Positions 6,804 through 14,306 of a stretch of DNA of 35,292 bases are shown here, in pieces. Both the position numbers and the translations under genes were made by a program. The stretch is from contig CANQYC010000005.1 in assembly GCA_947627945.1 (NCBI GenBank), positions 1 through 35,292 on the forward strand. Reading direction: 5' to 3'. Source of the DNA: an uncultured Clostridia bacterium. GTDB lineage: Bacteria > Bacillota > Clostridia > Oscillospirales > Ruminococcaceae. Every line of letters starts with the position of its first letter. Position 1 is the stretch's first letter. The notes below the pieces were generated by a model, which did no database searches, had not been told where the DNA came from, and was given only the letters and a program-made list of their open reading frames with translations.

Positions 6804-7688
6804 TCATAGCATCATTTTTATTTTCAGCCTGTTCCCGTGATATTCCGCCGTGATCGTACCGCCCATCTGTTCCACGAGCGTTCTGGCGATGGAAAGTCCG
6901 AGACCTGTGGAATGTTTTGCAGTCTCTACCGTATAGAAGCGGTCAAAAAGCCGCTCCACCTGTACGGAGGACAGTTCCCCTGCCGTATTGGCAAAGATGA
7001 TCTCCCCCGCATCTGTCAGCGTGATCTCCAGATCGCCGTCACTGTATTTCACCGCATTGTTGAGCAGATTTGAAAACACCCTCGACAGTGACACGGCATT
7101 CAGCCGGCGGAAGATCTTCTTGCTGGTGATGTGTATCTGCGGCGTGATGGCATGCGCTGTCAGCACGGCATAGTAGCCGCTGATGCTCTCGGTAAGCACC
7201 TGATTGACAAAAACATCCTCCGTTTCCGCTGCATGATCCTCGGAGAGAATGACGGAATACTGGAACAATTCCTCTGTGAGCTGCTGCATGAGCCCGGCAC
7301 GTTCGTCGATGATCTCAAGATATTCCCCGATCTTCTGCGGCTTTTCCATGTGCTTCATGACATCGAGGTAGCCGCATATCGTCGTCAGCGGTGTCCGCAG
7401 ATCATGGGAAATATTGGTGACAGCGGTCTTCAGTTCAAGGTTGCCGTGCTGATATTTCAGCTGCTGCTTTCTGAGCAGGTCGAGCTGCTGATCCAGTTTT
7501 TCTGCGATCTGCCGGATACAGGTGTTTTTGCCTGAAACATAGAGAGAAATATTGGTGTCACTGTGCAGTTTTGTCTCAAGCTGTTCCATCAGTGCCATCA
7601 TATCTTTTTTCAGCAGCCAGTTCTGCATACAGAGCAGCAGCATCCCGGCAGCAAACACGCCGGTCAATATCCACGGCAGCAATTCCAT
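6804..7688 (-). CDS. Sensor histidine kinase
   Basis: This encodes 294 residues. One N-terminal membrane helix (about 4-25) leads to a short linker, a dimerisation/phosphoacceptor domain with NISHDLRTPLT (His95), and a HATPase_c domain with FSNLLNNAVKYS (N box), DRFYTVE (F box) and STGLGLSIA (G2 box). With almost no extracellular loop it resembles intramembrane-sensing kinases, which often take their signal from a partner ABC transporter. ATG 7688 is preferred over the adjacent in-frame GTG 7691; AAAGGT lies upstream. It is the last gene of the response regulator-ABC-kinase run, 13 bases after the permease. Confidence 0.92.
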   Translation of the reverse strand: MELLPWILTGVFAAGMLLLCMQNWLLKKDMMALMEQLETKLHSDTNISLYVSGKNTCIRQIAEKLDQQLDLLRKQQLKYQHGNLELKTAVTNISHDLRTPLTTICGYLDVMKHMEKPQKIGEYLEIIDERAGLMQQLTEELFQYSVILSEDHAAETEDVFVNQVLTESISGYYAVLTAHAITPQIHITSKKIFRRLNAVSLSRVFSNLLNNAVKYSDGDLEITLTDAGEIIFANTAGELSSVQVERLFDRFYTVETAKHSTGLGLSIARTLVEQMGGTITAEYHGNRLKIKMML

Positions 7689-7701
7689 CACACCTTTCCG
7701 G

Positions 7702-8649
7702 TCATTTCAGATCCCGTTTCTTGAAGATCACCATACTGCCCAGACCAAATACCACGATAAAAGCAGTCTGGTATATCGGGAACCGCTTCACCCTGTTTGT
7801 ATGGGTCTGCAATATCCTGTTTATCTCCTGCAAATTCCAGCGGCAGTACTCCGCATCCCCCTCATTATCCGCACGGGAGAGCATACCCTCCCATGCACGT
7901 ATCCCGTCTGCCGTTGCCCACATGCTCTCGGAATACCAGCTCCCGTATTCGAGGATCGGCTGCACAGGGCTGATCATGATACACTGTTCGAGGATATCTC
8001 TTTTCGGCGACGGCACATACCATGGGTCTTCTGTTTTGATGATCCCGTCCTCCCTCAGCTCGACAGAGCTGTACTGCGAGATGTCCAGTGAGGAAGATAT
8101 GGAATTTCCCCCGTACAACAATGCGAAGAAACAGCAGATACACAATGCCACATACATCGCTGGGCGGTCTGTCAGAAGGCAGACTGTCATGGTCATGCAG
8201 GAGACTGCCGCATACATGAGCAGCATGGAGACCATGTAATACACCGGATGGTCGATCCATTTATTGACAGTGATGCTGACAAGGACAGGCGGCAGCAGGA
8301 ACAGGGTGCCCTGCACGATGCTGAATATCCCGACAGCGATATACTTGCTCAGGAATATCTGTTCTTTCCGGTATCCTGCGATCAGCAGATTCCGTATCGC
8401 CCCTGTGGCAAGCGTGTTGACTTCGGTAAAGATGACAGCCGCCATGGTGAGGCAGAGCGAGACCAGAGAAATGACAAAAATGATCATATAAAATGCCTGA
8501 TGACCCCCGCCGTCCGGATCACCTGCCTCAGACAGCGGGGTCGATGCCACCGTACAGAGTATCGTCAGCAGCAGGTTGAGCAAGGTCACCGCAAACGTCT
8601 CCCAGCGGAACAGGTATCGCTTACAGGAAACATGTATCAGATTTCTCAT
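7702..8649 (-). CDS. ABC-2 type transporter permease
   Basis: This is a 315-residue membrane protein with about six hydrophobic segments (roughly 20-40, 55-75, 100-125, 140-160, 165-185 and 290-310) and a ~110-residue loop before the last helix that is probably extracellular. It is encoded directly after its ATPase with an ATGA overlap (8646-8649). The arrangement of one ATPase and one six-helix permease with a two-component system resembles BcrAB-like and lantibiotic-immunity exporters. The substrate cannot be read from sequence; a membrane-active peptide or lipid is plausible. Confidence 0.82.
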   Translation of the reverse strand: MRNLIHVSCKRYLFRWETFAVTLLNLLLTILCTVASTPLSEAGDPDGGGHQAFYMIIFVISLVSLCLTMAAVIFTEVNTLATGAIRNLLIAGYRKEQIFLSKYIAVGIFSIVQGTLFLLPPVLVSITVNKWIDHPVYYMVSMLLMYAAVSCMTMTVCLLTDRPAMYVALCICCFFALLYGGNSISSSLDISQYSSVELREDGIIKTEDPWYVPSPKRDILEQCIMISPVQPILEYGSWYSESMWATADGIRAWEGMLSRADNEGDAEYCRWNLQEINRILQTHTNRVKRFPIYQTAFIVVFGLGSMVIFKKRDLK

Positions 8650-9566
8650 GCCGTCTCACCTCCTGCATTGCCAACGAGGTCGAGAAAATAATTTTCCAGA
8701 CTTTCCTCACGTTCTGTCACGGAAAGCAGATCGCACCCCTTTGCGGACAATGCCGCCGACAGCTCCGATATCTGGAAGATGCGGTACAGATATGCTTCTG
8801 TTTCCGAAAGGATCTCATATTCCGTTCCGAGCTTGTCCATGACCTGTGCCAGGATGGCGGTGTTCGTCACTTTCACATGGAGATATTTCCGGCATCTGGC
8901 ATCCAGTTCTTCCGCACTGATCTGCTGTATGAGCTTTCCGCTGTCGATAAAGCCGTAATGTGTCACAAGTTTCGCCAGTTCCTCAAGGATATGGCTGGAG
9001 ATCAGAAACGTGATGTTCTTCTCACGGTTCAGAGACAGGATCAGCTCCCGCATTTCAATGATGCCCTGCGGGTCGAGTCCGTTGATGGGTTCATCGAGGA
9101 TCAAAAGATCCGGATCCCCGCAGAGTGCCAGCGCAATGCCGAGCCGCTGCCGCATGCCGAGGGAATAGTCCTTCACCCGCTTCTTCCCGGTATCATGAAG
9201 ATGGACCAGTTTCAGGAGCGCATCAATACCGTCATACGACGGCAGCCCCAGCGTCGCATACTGCATCTTCATATTTTCCACCGCATTCATATCGCCGTAA
9301 TAGGCAGGTGATTCCACAACTGCACCGATATGGCGGCGGGCTTTTGCGATCTTTCTGTCCGTATGCCTTGTGCCGTAGAGAAAAAATTCTCCGCCCGTTG
9401 GCTGCTGCAATCCGCATACCAGACGGATCAGCGTTGTCTTGCCGGCACCGTTCCTGCCGACAAAGCCATAGATCGCCCCTTTCGGCACCTGCATGGTGAG
9501 ACCGTCGAGTGCCTTGAAACGCCGGTAATACTTGCACAGCCCGTTTGTTTCTAAAACATAGTCCAT
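8646..9566 (-). CDS. ABC transporter ATP-binding protein (BcrA-like)
   Basis: This encodes 306 residues. Walker A is GRNGAGKTT at 37-45, the signature motif LGMRQR at 136-141, Walker B LLILDEP at 154-160, and the switch His is in ISSHILEEL near 192. The ~80-residue C-terminal extension beyond the nucleotide-binding domain is typical of bacitracin/antimicrobial-peptide exporters. It powers the adjacent permease. The start ATG 9566 has GGAGG seven bases upstream. The preceding 80-base gap carries a TATACT -10 and four GTTAAG repeats, suggesting that the transporter has its own regulated promoter in addition to read-through from the response regulator gene. Confidence 0.93.
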   Translation of the reverse strand: MDYVLETNGLCKYYRRFKALDGLTMQVPKGAIYGFVGRNGAGKTTLIRLVCGLQQPTGGEFFLYGTRHTDRKIAKARRHIGAVVESPAYYGDMNAVENMKMQYATLGLPSYDGIDALLKLVHLHDTGKKRVKDYSLGMRQRLGIALALCGDPDLLILDEPINGLDPQGIIEMRELILSLNREKNITFLISSHILEELAKLVTHYGFIDSGKLIQQISAEELDARCRKYLHVKVTNTAILAQVMDKLGTEYEILSETEAYLYRIFQISELSAALSAKGCDLLSVTEREESLENYFLDLVGNAGGETA

Positions 9567-9594
9567 GACCAGACCTCCTTTTGTTTATGTAAAT

Positions 9595-9651
9595 AGTATA
9601 CCATAAAACAGTTAAGAAAGCGGTTAAGAAAATCGTTAAGATCTCGTTAAG
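9595..9651 (-). promoter_or_regulatory. Response-regulator box: four GTTAAG repeats and a -10
   Basis: GTTAAG (CTTAAC on the transcribed strand) starts at 9611, 9623, 9635 and 9646, spaced 12, 12 and 11 bases, so all copies lie on nearly the same helix face. The leftmost copy is ten bases from a TATACT -10 (9600-9595), where no consensus -35 exists, as expected for an activator-dependent promoter. The rightmost copy contains the response regulator's TAA stop. The same hexamer recurs upstream of the regulator's own promoter. Confidence 0.65.
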
Positions 9652-10315
9652 ACGTTTCGGCAAGCATAAAACCGATGCCCCACACGGCGGAAATGTAGTC
9701 TTTCCCGGATACGGCTTTCAGTTTCCTGCGCAGGTTATGGACATGGATCTTCAGCGAATCTTCGGTACAGTCGGGTGTATCGTCATTGATCCTTTCGAGG
9801 ATCGTCAGCTTTGCAACGACCCGTTCTGCATTCTGCATGAGCAGTTTCATAATGGCAAATTCTGTCCGGGTCAGTCTGACGGCATCGCCCCCGACCGTGA
9901 TGCGGCGGGTGTCGGTATTCAGGTCAATATCATGGTAGGACAGTATGGAAGATGCTGCCGGGTCTGTCCTGCTGCGAAGCTGCACCGTGATCCGGGCAAG
10001 CAGTTCATCCATATCGAATGGCTTTGTGACATAGTCCGCCGCCCCGCCCAGCAGCAGACCGACCTTGTCGGCGGTACTCACCTTTGCGCTCACGACGATG
10101 ACGGGAATGTCTCTGATATGCGGCAGCAGCTCCTCACCGCTGAGACCGGGCAGCATGAGGTCGAGCAGGATCAGATCGGGCTTGTGCCGTGACAGCACAA
10201 GCAGTGCCTCCGTCCCCGAAAAGGCTTTGTGTACGGTATATCCCCTGTTCAGCAGCGTTTCTTCGAGCAGCGCACTGATGGGCGCATCATCGTCTATGAT
10301 GAGTATGTCGGACAT
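9647..10315 (-). CDS. OmpR/PhoB-family response regulator
   Basis: This encodes 222 residues. The receiver domain (1-115) has the acidic pocket IIDDD at 6-10, phospho-acceptor Asp52 in ILLDLMLP, and the conserved Lys in VTKPFD. The C-terminal winged-helix domain (about 125-220) includes RLTRTEFAIMKLL and LKIHVHNLRRKL. It would be phosphorylated by the kinase at the end of the same run and bind direct repeats. GTTAAG-type repeats occur both upstream of its own -35 and between it and the ABC genes, consistent with autoregulation and control of the transporter. Confidence 0.95.
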   Translation of the reverse strand: MSDILIIDDDAPISALLEETLLNRGYTVHKAFSGTEALLVLSRHKPDLILLDLMLPGLSGEELLPHIRDIPVIVVSAKVSTADKVGLLLGGAADYVTKPFDMDELLARITVQLRSRTDPAASSILSYHDIDLNTDTRRITVGGDAVRLTRTEFAIMKLLMQNAERVVAKLTILERINDDTPDCTEDSLKIHVHNLRRKLKAVSGKDYISAVWGIGFMLAETS

Positions 10316-10343
10316 GGCGGATCACCTCGCTTTTCTATACCCT

Positions 10344-10399
10344 ATTATAGCATATCCGGCAGCACTTTGCAAGGAAAATGCAGTTAAGATTTCGTAAAG
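10344..10399 (-). promoter_or_regulatory. Promoter and putative autoregulatory site of the response regulator operon
   Basis: On the minus strand TTGCAA (10372-10367), 17 bases, TATAAT (10349-10344) with an upstream TG make a good extended -10 promoter. Just upstream are CTTAAC (10388-10383) and CTTTAC (10399-10394), an 11-base-spaced direct repeat matching the element before the ABC genes. The rest of the gap to 10476 contains an imperfect inverted repeat (10407-10439) without a U tract. Confidence 0.65.
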
Positions 10400-10476
10400 G
10401 GACACCGCTGCCCCGTGACGTTCCTGTCACTGCGGCAGCAGCACCAATTTCTTTTTGAGAAATTTTGAAAAAACCC

Positions 10477-10505
10477 TTGACAAATGCGCCGTTTTGTGGT
10501 AAAAT
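10477..10505 (+). promoter_or_regulatory. Sigma-A promoter of the rplU operon
   Basis: TTGACA (10477-10482), exactly 17 bases, TAAAAT (10500-10505). Transcription would start near 10512, leaving an ~80-base leader before rplU. Confidence 0.85.
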
Positions 10506-10511
10506 AAATAC

Positions 10512-10580
10512 GCCGCTTGTGCCGGGCATGCTCCAAAGTGCGGAAAACCGCCGCCCGTAACAGCGAGTTCAGAAAAAGGC
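10512..10580 (+). ncRNA. Putative ribosomal protein L21 leader
   Basis: The leader between the promoter and rplU can fold with an outer CGGGC/GCCCG stem (10523-10527 with 10553-10557) around an inner GCGG-AAAA-CCGC hairpin (10540-10551). Firmicutes rplU operons commonly carry a structured L21 leader in this position, used for autogenous control by the ribosomal protein. The assignment is from position and foldability; the exact ends are estimates. Confidence 0.5.
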
Positions 10581-10592
10581 AGGTGCCAGAAT

Positions 10593-10904
10593 ATGTATGC
10601 AGTCATTGAGACAGGTGGAAAGCAGCTCCGTGTACAGGAAGGTGACATCGTGTTCATCGAAAAGCTGAACGCCGAGCAGGATGCCGCTGTCAGCTTCGAC
10701 AAGGTCGTTGCTGTCGGTGCCGAGGACGGGATCAAGGTAGGTACTCCCTATGTGGAGGGTGCTGTTGTGACCGCTAAGGTACTCAAGAACGGCAAGGGCA
10801 AGAAGATCACCGTTTTCACCTACAAACCCAAGAAGGGTGAAAAGCGTAAGATGGGTCACAGACAGCCCTACACGCAGGTGCAGATCGAAGCCATTCAGGC
10901 ATAA
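10593..10904 (+). CDS. rplU: 50S ribosomal protein L21
   Basis: This encodes 103 residues, full length for L21. It begins [18 protein letters not shown] and ends with the basic C-terminal signature [17 protein letters not shown] that contacts 23S rRNA. It is the first gene of the conserved L21-Prp-L27 group and shares its final base with the prp start (TAATG). Expression is expected from the strong promoter at 10477-10505 and may be autoregulated through the leader. Confidence 0.98.
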   Translation: MYAVIETGGKQLRVQEGDIVFIEKLNAEQDAAVSFDKVVAVGAEDGIKVGTPYVEGAVVTAKVLKNGKGKKITVFTYKPKKGEKRKMGHRQPYTQVQIEAIQA

Positions 10905-11218
10905 TGATCCGGGCTGTTTTTCAACGGAGAAACAGCGGGCTCTGCGGATGTACCGTCAAGGGACATGCAGGGTATGCGCAGAACGGACAGGATATCGTCT
11001 GTGCAGCCGTCTCCTCTGCGATCATGCTGACAGCCAACCTGATCACGGAACAGTTCGGTGAACAGGCAGAAGTCAGCAGCGAGGATGCATGTGTCAGGAT
11101 ACGGCTCCGGCAGGCATCCGGCAGCGGGACACTGCTGCTGGAGGGATTGCTCGTTCATCTGCAATGTCTCTCGGAGGAGTATCCGGGGACGATCCAAATC
11201 TCATATTCGGAGGTGTAA
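10904..11218 (+). CDS. prp: Ribosomal-processing cysteine protease Prp
   Basis: This encodes 104 residues. Catalytic His21 in VKGHAGYA and Cys33 in DIVCAAVS are in place. Prp removes the N-terminal extension of L27 in Firmicutes and related bacteria, a step needed because the uncleaved extension would block the ribosomal peptidyl-transferase centre. It lies between rplU and rpmA, the usual arrangement. The start overlaps the rplU stop by one base, and the rpmA ribosome site lies in its last codons. Confidence 0.95.
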   Translation: MIRAVFQRRNSGLCGCTVKGHAGYAQNGQDIVCAAVSSAIMLTANLITEQFGEQAEVSSEDACVRIRLRQASGSGTLLLEGLLVHLQCLSEEYPGTIQISYSEV

Positions 11219-11221
11219 GTG

Positions 11222-11500
11222 ATGCTGAGAATCAGTATGCAGTTTTTTGCACATAAGAAAGGTATGGGTTCTACCAAGAACGGACGTGATTCCGAGTCCA
11301 AACGGCTCGGCGTAAAGCGTGCAGACGGACAGTTCGTGACCGCCGGCAACATCCTCGTCCGTCAGCGTGGAACGCACATCCATCCCGGCGTAGGTGTCGG
11401 AAAGGGCTCTGACGATACACTGTATGCAACAGTTGACGGCAGAGTACGGTTTGAGCGCTGGGGACGTGACCGCAAGCGCGTAAGTGTTTACGCTGAGTAA
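11222..11500 (+). CDS. rpmA: 50S ribosomal protein L27 with Prp-cleaved N-terminal extension
   Basis: This encodes 92 residues. The first nine residues (MLRISMQFF) form the removable extension, followed by [15 protein letters not shown], the normal mature L27 start that reaches the peptidyl-transferase centre. Cleavage by the neighbouring Prp is expected between Phe9 and Ala10. ATG 11222 is chosen over the adjacent GTG 11219, with GGAGGTG about seven bases upstream inside the prp end. Ala11-equivalent is followed by His where many relatives have Ser. Confidence 0.96.
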   Translation: MLRISMQFFAHKKGMGSTKNGRDSESKRLGVKRADGQFVTAGNILVRQRGTHIHPGVGVGKGSDDTLYATVDGRVRFERWGRDRKRVSVYAE

Positions 11501-11512
11501 CGGATGAACAGG

Positions 11513-11548
11513 AGATCCCGGGCTTTTCATCATAAAAGCTTGGGATCT
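11513..11548 (+). other. Hairpin between rpmA and obg
   Basis: A 15-bp stem with two G-U pairs (11513-11527 with 11534-11548) and a CATCAT loop lies in the 75-base gap. It is followed by ATCTTT rather than a clean U run, so it may be a leaky terminator or processing site lowering obg output relative to the ribosomal proteins. Confidence 0.55.
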
Positions 11549-11575
11549 TATCTTTACAAAGAGAGGTGCAGGCAC

Positions 11576-12853
11576 ATGTTCGTGGATAAGGCAACCATCC
11601 GCATCAAGGCGGGAGACGGCGGCGACGGTGCCGTTTCCTTTCACCGGGAGAAATATGTCGCAGCCGGCGGTCCTGACGGCGGTGACGGCGGCAGGGGCGG
11701 CAATGTCGTCTTTTTAGCCGACAGCGGCATGTCCTCTCTCATCGACTTCCGGTATAAGCGGAAGTTCACCGCAGAAAACGGCGGCAATGGCAGCGGCAAC
11801 CGCTGCACCGGCAAAAGTGCGCCCGACCTGATCATCCGGGTGCCGCAGGGCACCCTCATCCGTGAAGCGGAGAGCGGCAGGGTCATGGCGGATATTTCCG
11901 ATGACCAGCCCCATATCCTCGCACACGGCGGCAGGGGCGGCAAGGGCAACCAGCACTTCGCCACTGCCACCCGGCAGATCCCCCGCTTTGCCAAGCCCGG
12001 TTTTCCCGGAGAGAGCTTCGAGATCACCCTCGAGCTGAAACTGCTGGCGGATGTGGGACTGGTCGGCTTCCCGAATGTGGGAAAATCCACGCTGATCTCC
12101 GTGGTCAGTGCCGCAAAGCCCAAGATCGCAAACTATCCCTTTACCACCCTCACCCCCGTACTCGGTGTCGTCAAGCCCGATGCGGAGCGATCTTTCGTGA
12201 TGGCGGATATCCCCGGACTGATCGAGGGTGCCAGTGAGGGTGTCGGACTGGGGCATGCGTTCCTGCGCCATGTAGAACGCTGCCGGCTGATCGTCCATGT
12301 GCTGGATGCCTCCGGATCGGAGGGACGGGATCCGGCTGAGGATTTCGGGAAGATCAACCGGGAGCTTGCCAATTTCAGTGAAGCCCTTGCCGCCTGTCCG
12401 CAGATCGTAGCTGCCAATAAATGTGATATGGCAGACGAGTCGCAGCTTGCTGCACTCGAAGCCTTCATCACCGGCAAAGGGTACCCGTTTTTCAGGATCA
12501 GTGCCGCCACCACAGCGGGCACCGGTGCGCTGATGGATGCCGTTTCGGAACGGCTCTCCACACTGCCGCCGGTGAAGATCTACGAGGCGGAACCGGTCTC
12601 GTTGGCAGACTGGGAGAAGCGCATCTCCGGACGGCAGGAATTCGAGGTCGAGGCAGAGGATGGCGTCTACTATATCTCCGCCGTCTGGCTGGAGCCGATC
12701 CTGCGGACGGTCAATATGGATGACTATTCCTCGTTGCAGTACTTCCAGAGGGTGCTGCGTGCCAGCGGGATCATCGACAGTCTGGAGGAAATGGGCATTC
12801 AGGAAGGCGATACCGTGAATATCTACGGTTTTGAATTTGAATATCTCCGATGA
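11576..12853 (+). CDS. obg: Obg/CgtA GTPase
   Basis: This encodes 425 residues. Residues 1-158 are the Gly-rich Obg fold (GDGGDGAVSF, GGDGGRGGN). The G domain has P loop GFPNVGKS at 164-171, DIPGLIEGASEG (G3 and switch II) near 211, and NKCD (G4) near 283. The last ~75 residues form the OCT domain found in Gram-positive Obg. It is an essential 50S-associated GTPase linked to ribosome maturation and the stringent response. ATG 11576 matches the conserved family N terminus and follows GAGAGG; the frame is open further upstream without support. It overlaps mrnC by ATGA. Confidence 0.97.
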   Translation: MFVDKATIRIKAGDGGDGAVSFHREKYVAAGGPDGGDGGRGGNVVFLADSGMSSLIDFRYKRKFTAENGGNGSGNRCTGKSAPDLIIRVPQGTLIREAESGRVMADISDDQPHILAHGGRGGKGNQHFATATRQIPRFAKPGFPGESFEITLELKLLADVGLVGFPNVGKSTLISVVSAAKPKIANYPFTTLTPVLGVVKPDAERSFVMADIPGLIEGASEGVGLGHAFLRHVERCRLIVHVLDASGSEGRDPAEDFGKINRELANFSEALAACPQIVAANKCDMADESQLAALEAFITGKGYPFFRISAATTAGTGALMDAVSERLSTLPPVKIYEAEPVSLADWEKRISGRQEFEVEAEDGVYYISAVWLEPILRTVNMDDYSSLQYFQRVLRASGIIDSLEEMGIQEGDTVNIYGFEFEYLR

Positions 12854-13254
12854 AACGGATGACAGCACCGCAGGCAACGCAGTACAGTCCGCTTGCACTG
12901 GCGTTTCTGGGCGACAGTGTCTATGAGGTCATGGTGCGTGATGCCCTGCTCCGGGAGGGAAACTGCCCCGTACAGAAGCTCCATGATGCCAAGGTACGGC
13001 TCGTCTGTGCCGCATTTCAGGCAAATGCCGCAGATCTGCTGTATGACCGGCTTTCGGAGGAGGAGAAGGCAGTCTACCGGCGGGGGCGCAATGCCTCCGG
13101 CAATCCGCCGAAGCATGCCGATCCGGCTGACTACCGCAAGGCAACGGGCTTTGAAGCCGTATTCGGCTTTCTGCACCTGACTGGCAGAGCCGACCGGCTC
13201 GACGAGCTGTTCCGGATCGTGTGGGCTGCCGGACAGGAACATAGTGAGGAGTGA
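12850..13254 (+). CDS. mrnC: Mini-ribonuclease III
   Basis: This encodes 134 residues, a lone RNase III catalytic domain with no double-stranded RNA-binding domain. The family signature SPLALAFLGDSVYE carries the metal-binding Asp22, and QKLHDAKVRLV plus RRGRNA follow as in B. subtilis MrnC. The enzyme matures 23S rRNA ends in the 50S particle. It is coupled to obg by a four-base overlap, so two 50S-assembly factors are produced together. Confidence 0.93.
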   Translation: MKRMTAPQATQYSPLALAFLGDSVYEVMVRDALLREGNCPVQKLHDAKVRLVCAAFQANAADLLYDRLSEEEKAVYRRGRNASGNPPKHADPADYRKATGFEAVFGFLHLTGRADRLDELFRIVWAAGQEHSEE

Positions 13255-13263
13255 AACAAGAAG

Positions 13264-14004
13264 ATGTCAGGACATTCCAAGTGGAATAATATCAAGCGAA
13301 AGAAAGAAGCGACCGATGCCGTCAAGGCAAAGATCTTCACCAAGATCGGGCGGGAAATGATCGTCTGCATCAAGGAGGGCGGTCCCGACCCGAACAACAA
13401 TGCCCGTCTTCGTGATCTGATCGCAAAGGCAAAATCCAACAATGTGCCCAATGATAACATCGACAGACTGATCAAGAAGGCATCCGGCGAGGGCAGCAAG
13501 AGCAACTATGAGTCTCTGGTCTATGAAGGCTACGGACCCAATGGCGTGGCTGTCATCGTGGAGTGCCTGACCGACAACAAGAACCGCACCGCCGGCGATG
13601 TAAGGCACTATTTTGACAAATTCGGCGGCAATTTAGGCACCACCGGCTGCGTGTCATTCCTGTTCTCGGACAAGGGGATCGTGGTCGTGGAAAATACTGG
13701 TATTGACGAGGACAAGGCAATGGAGGACTGCTTCGACTGCGGCGGCGATGACCTGAGCGTCGAGGAGGACACCATCGTCATGGAATGCGATCCCTCCCAA
13801 GTGCATGCCATGCGGGAGTCGCTCACGGCAAAGGGCTACAATGTACTCTCTGCCGAAGCGGAAAAAGTACCGTCAACGTATACCCGTCTCGATGATCCGG
13901 AAGCGATGAAGAAAATGCAGACGCTCCTCGATCATCTGGAGGAAAACGACGACGTACAGAACGTATACCATAACTGGGAAATGCCGGAAGAAAGCGAAAT
14001 ATGA
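13264..14004 (+). CDS. YebC/PmpR-family protein (TACO1 family)
   Basis: This encodes 246 residues, the usual length. The N terminus SGHSKWNNIKRKKEATD is the family hallmark; RDLIAKAKSNNVPNDNIDR and YEGYGPNGVAVIVE follow in order. Members were first named as DNA-binding regulators, and recent work implicates several in translation at proline-rich stretches. Its place directly after ribosome-assembly genes fits a translation role, but that is inference. GAGGAG lies about 12 bases upstream, within the mrnC end. Confidence 0.95.
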   Translation: MSGHSKWNNIKRKKEATDAVKAKIFTKIGREMIVCIKEGGPDPNNNARLRDLIAKAKSNNVPNDNIDRLIKKASGEGSKSNYESLVYEGYGPNGVAVIVECLTDNKNRTAGDVRHYFDKFGGNLGTTGCVSFLFSDKGIVVVENTGIDEDKAMEDCFDCGGDDLSVEEDTIVMECDPSQVHAMRESLTAKGYNVLSAEAEKVPSTYTRLDDPEAMKKMQTLLDHLEENDDVQNVYHNWEMPEESEI

Positions 14005-14025
14005 TTCAGAAAGGAGTACACACTA

Positions 14026-14271
14026 ATGCGCAGTACAGGAATTTTCAGACGAGTTGACTCTCTCGGACGGTTCGTCCTGCCTATGGAACTCAGGAGGAAC
14101 CTTGACATCCATCAGAATGATTATCTCCAGATCTTTCTGGAGGGGGACACCATCATCCTCAAGAAGAGCGAGATGGACTGCACGCTCTGCGGCAGCTCGG
14201 ACGATCTGATCGACTTTCATGAAAAGAAGATCTGCCGTAAGTGTCTGGCAGAGCTGAAGGCAAAGGCATAA
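14026..14271 (+). CDS. AbrB/SpoVT-like DNA-binding protein with a zinc ribbon
   Basis: This encodes 81 residues. Residues 1-47 form a swapped-hairpin AbrB domain (GIFRRVDSLGRFVLPMELRR, then DYLQIFLEGDTIILKK). The C-terminal part has two CxxC pairs at Cys52/Cys55 and Cys70/Cys73, a likely zinc ribbon that is common in clostridial AbrB-type transition-state regulators. It should bind DNA as a dimer or tetramer. AGAAAGGAG precedes the start by nine bases. It lies 21 bases after the YebC-family gene and 35 bases before the AAA gene. Targets are unknown. Confidence 0.85.
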   Translation: MRSTGIFRRVDSLGRFVLPMELRRNLDIHQNDYLQIFLEGDTIILKKSEMDCTLCGSSDDLIDFHEKKICRKCLAELKAKA

Positions 14272-14306
14272 GCGGCTGCCCGGCACGACAGAGGAGTTGA
14301 TGCGTT

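Noticed and set aside
10407-10439. Imperfect inverted repeat between the response regulator and rplU promoters
   Set aside because: Considered as a terminator, but it lies upstream of both promoters and lacks a U tract; left as an unexplained dyad only.
11714-12898. 394-codon minus-strand open frame opposite obg
   Set aside because: Obg is unmistakable and full length; the antisense frame has no supporting signal.
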